Assembly (NCBI GenBank): GCA_030068145.1
Contig: JAPJBO010000116.1
Coordinates: forward strand, 186,001-250,000
From: Diplonema papillatum
Lineage: Eukaryota > Euglenozoa > Diplonemea > Diplonemida > Diplonemidae
Length of the DNA: 64,000 bases
Direction: 5' to 3'
The notes under the pieces were generated by a model. That model made no database searches and had not been told where the DNA came from. It saw only the letters and a program-made list of their open reading frames with translations. How positions within the stretch are numbered: the stretch's first letter is position 1; the number at the start of each line of letters is the position of its first letter. The position numbers and the translations under genes were made by a program. Positions 61,561-64,000 of the stretch are shown here, piece by piece.

Positions 61561-62705
61561 ATGTTCGAAGGCCGTACGAGCCTTGCACAAGTATCCGCAA
61601 CCGTGCCGCAACATTTGTGGCTCAGGTTGTGACCCGATGGTGGCACCAGTAAGGCCACCAATTGACACAGGAGGGGAGTACACGCTGAGTAGAGGCGGGA
61701 GCGCTGCAGGGTGGCTGTCGTGTGGCACCCAGCAAGGCCACCAGCCCTGCTTCCCGCAGGGGTGGAATACAGCTGCAGCAAGAAGAGCAGCGAGCGCCGC
61801 GGTGGGTATCGTGTGGCACCCAGCAAGGCCACCAGCCCTGCTTCCCGGTATTGACACAGGAGTGGAGTAGAGCTGCAGCAAGAAGCAGGGAGCGCCGCAG
61901 GGTGGGTGTCAGTGAGGAGCGGGTGCGTTAGCGGGAGCGATGGCAACGTCGTCGTGTGTGGTGGTGCAGTTGCACGCCCGTCCTCACCCTGGCTCGACTG
62001 GTTTCTGCCGGACACTTCTATACTCAGTTTCGAACACTCAAGCAGGTTTAAATGGTACGCACAGCCCGGCGGCCCGTATGCGTCGGTCCTTTCCTCGTGA
62101 AACCCCTGAGCGTGTGCACGCAGGGTAGCGGTGAGTCTATCTTGTCGGGATTGTCAACTTCGGGCCCTGACCGAAACACCAGCCTTGTACACAGAGCTTC
62201 GTCCACGTGCCGGCCTTTGACTCCATGAGGACACGATAGGCTGACCGCATCAGCGTGGATGCCTGAGCGTTTGCAGCCAGGGTAACGGTGTGAGTCTGGC
62301 GGTCAACTTCGGGCCGTGGCCGAAAACCCAGCTTCGTACACGAAGCTTCCTCCACGTGTTGGCCCTTGACTCCAGTGGTTGGGCCTATTTCGGGCTGGTC
62401 GAAGCTTGCGTGCCGTGAGGGTCGGAAGACGAGCTTGTGCGGTCGAAGTCGGCGAGCTGTACGGCATGAGTTCGTAAGATCTGCGCTGTCGACACATGTC
62501 CAGGTATCAAGCTCCTAGGTTAGAAGATGAACATGGCGGGCTGTACGGCATGAGTTCGTGAGATCTGCGCTGTCGACACATGTCCAGGTATCAAGCTCCT
62601 AAGGTTAGAAGATGAGCATGGCGGGCTGTACGGCATTAGTTCGTGAGATCTGCGCTGTCGACACATGTCCAGGTATCAAGCTCCTAAGGTTAGCAGATGA
62701 ACGAG
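61561..62705. repeat. Three short tandem arrays
   Basis: Unit 1 of about 100 bp ('GTGGCACCCAGCAAGGCCAC') repeats 2-3 times at 61710-61930. Unit 2 ('CTTCGTCCACGTGCCGGCC' type) repeats twice at 62150-62375. Unit 3 of about 83 bp ('GAGATCTGCGCTGTCGACAC') repeats three times at 62455-62700. No exon is supported. Confidence 0.7.
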
Positions 62706-62745
62706 TCGGTCGGCGGGCTGTCCGTTCCAGAAAATGCAGCCCGTG

Positions 62746-62853
62746 CTACAGCAGCTCGTCAGCGCTGGCATCTTCGTTCTGCTCCATGCCTGTGTGCGGG
62801 TTAGTGGGACGGTTCGGCGGCACAGTAGGCGCAGCTCGTTTTTTGTCCTCGGA
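62746..62853 (-). CDS. Candidate terminal exon of an unknown gene
   Basis: After an acceptor-like GGGCGAAG there are 35 codons and a stop. The peptide is SEDKKRAAPTVPPNRPTNPH and then TGMEQNEDASADELL. Family G repeat lies about 45 bases upstream, as at the firmer exon 4 of the RS-rich gene. It could belong to the Prp3 gene upstream, but the phase of the preferred Prp3 donor does not fit. Confidence 0.25.
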   Translation of the reverse strand, partial: SEDKKRAAPTVPPNRPTNPHTGMEQNEDASADELL

Positions 62854-62897
62854 CTTCGCCCGCGAACGCAGATCATTGCAAAGTTAAAGCGCAACAG

Positions 62898-62965
62898 TGG
62901 GCGGGGGAGAAAGTCTCAGCCCAATGCTAAGTCAGGACTCTCATGCATGAGTGATGCGAGCATCA
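62898..62965 (+). repeat. Dispersed repeat family G, copy
   Basis: 'GGGCGGGGGAGAAAGTCTCA' and 'CTCATGCATGAGTGATGCGA'. Confidence 0.55.
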
Positions 62966-63134
62966 CCGATGAACGTGCTTTTTGGGGAGTGTCCCTGGGG
63001 GTCGCACTGTCCCAGGTTTTAAGCGGTTCAACATTAATCTAATTACGGTAGTACATTTGTACTGACGGGAATATTTCCGGAACAACGGTTGCACATGAAC
63101 GAGAAAACGAAGTCAAACGGAAAGCACCAGACAG

Positions 63135-63215
63135 GTGCGCACTAGCGGAACTCCCTGCTTTGGTAAGTTTATGTAGTACGCTGCCAACTACTAATTTTTA
63201 GCACCAACAATGCAT
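63135..63215 (+). repeat. Single copy of the 82-bp repeat
   Basis: Shares 'GTGCGCACTAGCGGAACTCC' type start and 'CTGCCAACTACTAAT' with the array at 52133-52465. Confidence 0.7.
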
Positions 63216-63439
63216 TGTTAACACAAAGAAGTTGCCTTGTCATTTTCATCACCTTTGGTCACTTGATGCTGCTCGTCCGTTACTTCGTTTATCAGAGCAA
63301 GCCCAACTCCGGAAATGTTCCCACCGCGGTGTTGTGCACACCTCGTTCTCGTGAATGCAGACCACTCCAAAGCTCATCAGCGGGTCCCTTGGCCAAAGAG
63401 TTGAAGTATGGCTAAAGAGGAAATACTCGACGTAGCTGC

Positions 63440-63660
63440 ATCGACTCCGAATGGAAGGGAGGAAATATACACAATCTGATTTGTTCTGCGCTTACACCAC
63501 CGTGTGTTGTTTTCTCACTCAAGACTTTGACCTGTTTTGTCGTGTAGGGGTAGACCCGCATGACCTCACCGTTCAACACGTCTTGGGATCCCTTCTGTTC
63601 TTTGTCTGGCAGCATCGTCGAGCATTTCCTGTCAAGCTGGCGCTTAGTGTAAAAAAAGGA
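63440..63660 (+). repeat. Dispersed repeat family C, copy 2, at the Prp3 intron start
   Basis: It matches 1037-1290. Its end ('CGCTTAGTGTAAAAAA') lies about five bases inside the intron that begins at the Prp3 exon donor. Confidence 0.8.
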
Positions 63661-63663
63661 TAC

Positions 63664-64000
63664 CAGACAAAACGAGATCCAAGTAGAGCGTGGCTTCGAA
63701 ACCTTCAAGGTATTTCCTCGCCTTCTCTTCGTTGCTGAACGTTAGCGACTTGAAGGTGGGCAGCCGCTTCTGGCTCGAGGAGCCTTGCCACACGGTGACA
63801 ACGTTGGCCGGTGCCAGCGGGTCGTCTATTTTGTAGTCAATCCGGTGCAGCAACAGCCGGGCGTACTTGCGCATGGGCTTGCGGCCTCCTTCGACGACAA
63901 CCATGTTGATGCCGCCGTCGATGGTCACCAGCATGCCGGAGAGGTGGAACTGCTTCGCATTTTCGGTGATCTTCCAGATAGCCTGCGTCGAATGCAAATG
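63664..64000 (-). CDS. PRP3: U4/U6 small nuclear ribonucleoprotein Prp3, C-terminal exon (partial)
   Basis: Prp3 binds the U4/U6 duplex and the 3' tail of U6 in the tri-snRNP before spliceosome activation. This exon encodes its C-terminal ferredoxin-like domain (DUF1115). It shows ENAKQFHLSGMLVTIDGGIN, the signature MVVVEGGRKPMRKYARLLLHRI, VVTVWQGSSSQKRLPTFKSL and EKARKYLEGFEATLYLDLVLS. These match human PRPF3 NAKQ...LTG, [38 protein letters not shown] and YWDLALS. It runs off the right edge of the window. The preferred donor is TCTG|GTATCC at 63664, after which only a few C-terminal residues are expected. Minus strand. Confidence 0.9.

Overview
The window reads as nuclear DNA of a protist with cis-spliced, repeat-crowded genes, most likely a euglenozoan and probably a diplonemid. 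Four things point there. A fragment of small-subunit rRNA near 4.8 kb has the euglenozoan wording around the 'AAACGATG' block. A tyrosine-recombinase retroelement has the gag / recombinase / RT-RNase H layout of the kinetoplastid VIPER/TATE kin. A LINE begins, about 85 bases before its first ORF, with 14 bases identical to the 3' end of the diplonemid spliced leader as I remember it. A mitochondrial-type HslU ATPase, a protein animals lack, is present. The assignment is an inference. No bacterial operons, tRNA genes or CRISPR arrays were seen.

Layout. 1-5.4 kb: repeats, two weak exon candidates, a palindrome and the rRNA fragment. 5.4-11.9 kb: a full-length LINE with two intact ORFs (minus strand). 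12.1-12.9 kb: two phase-compatible exons of an AT-hook protein. 13.1-18.5 kb: a complete-looking tyrosine-recombinase retroelement with split direct repeats, lying between inverted repeats (13.06 and 20.66 kb) that also enclose a decayed gene. 21.8-22.7 kb: a decayed Helitron Rep region. 25.2-32.0 kb: four exons of hslU (minus strand), followed to 34.4 kb by tandem partial copies of its first exon. 34.5-37.1 kb: a fold-back transposon with a 6-bp target duplication. 37.9-41.5 kb: an intact METTL2/6-type tRNA m3C methyltransferase gene with about seven partial copies of its 3' end. 42.0-44.2 kb: a piggyBac element. 44.2-50.6 kb: mini-satellites and fold-back repeats. 50.6-59.6 kb: a four-exon gene for a 1,523-residue repeat-rich, RS-rich protein of unknown function, with a partial 5' copy beside it. 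63.7-64.0 kb: the penultimate or last exon of the spliceosomal protein Prp3, running off the window.

Two themes tie the window together. First, introns are large and built from dispersed repeat families whose ends lie within about 5-30 bases of the splice sites, which suggests introner-like spread or repeated insertion next to splice sites. Second, three unrelated host genes (hslU, the methyltransferase, the RS-rich gene) have extra truncated copies of one end beside them, and one methyltransferase fragment has moved into an hslU intron. Exon models rest on reading-frame phase, GT-AG boundaries and protein-family resemblance judged by eye, with no alignment or expression data.
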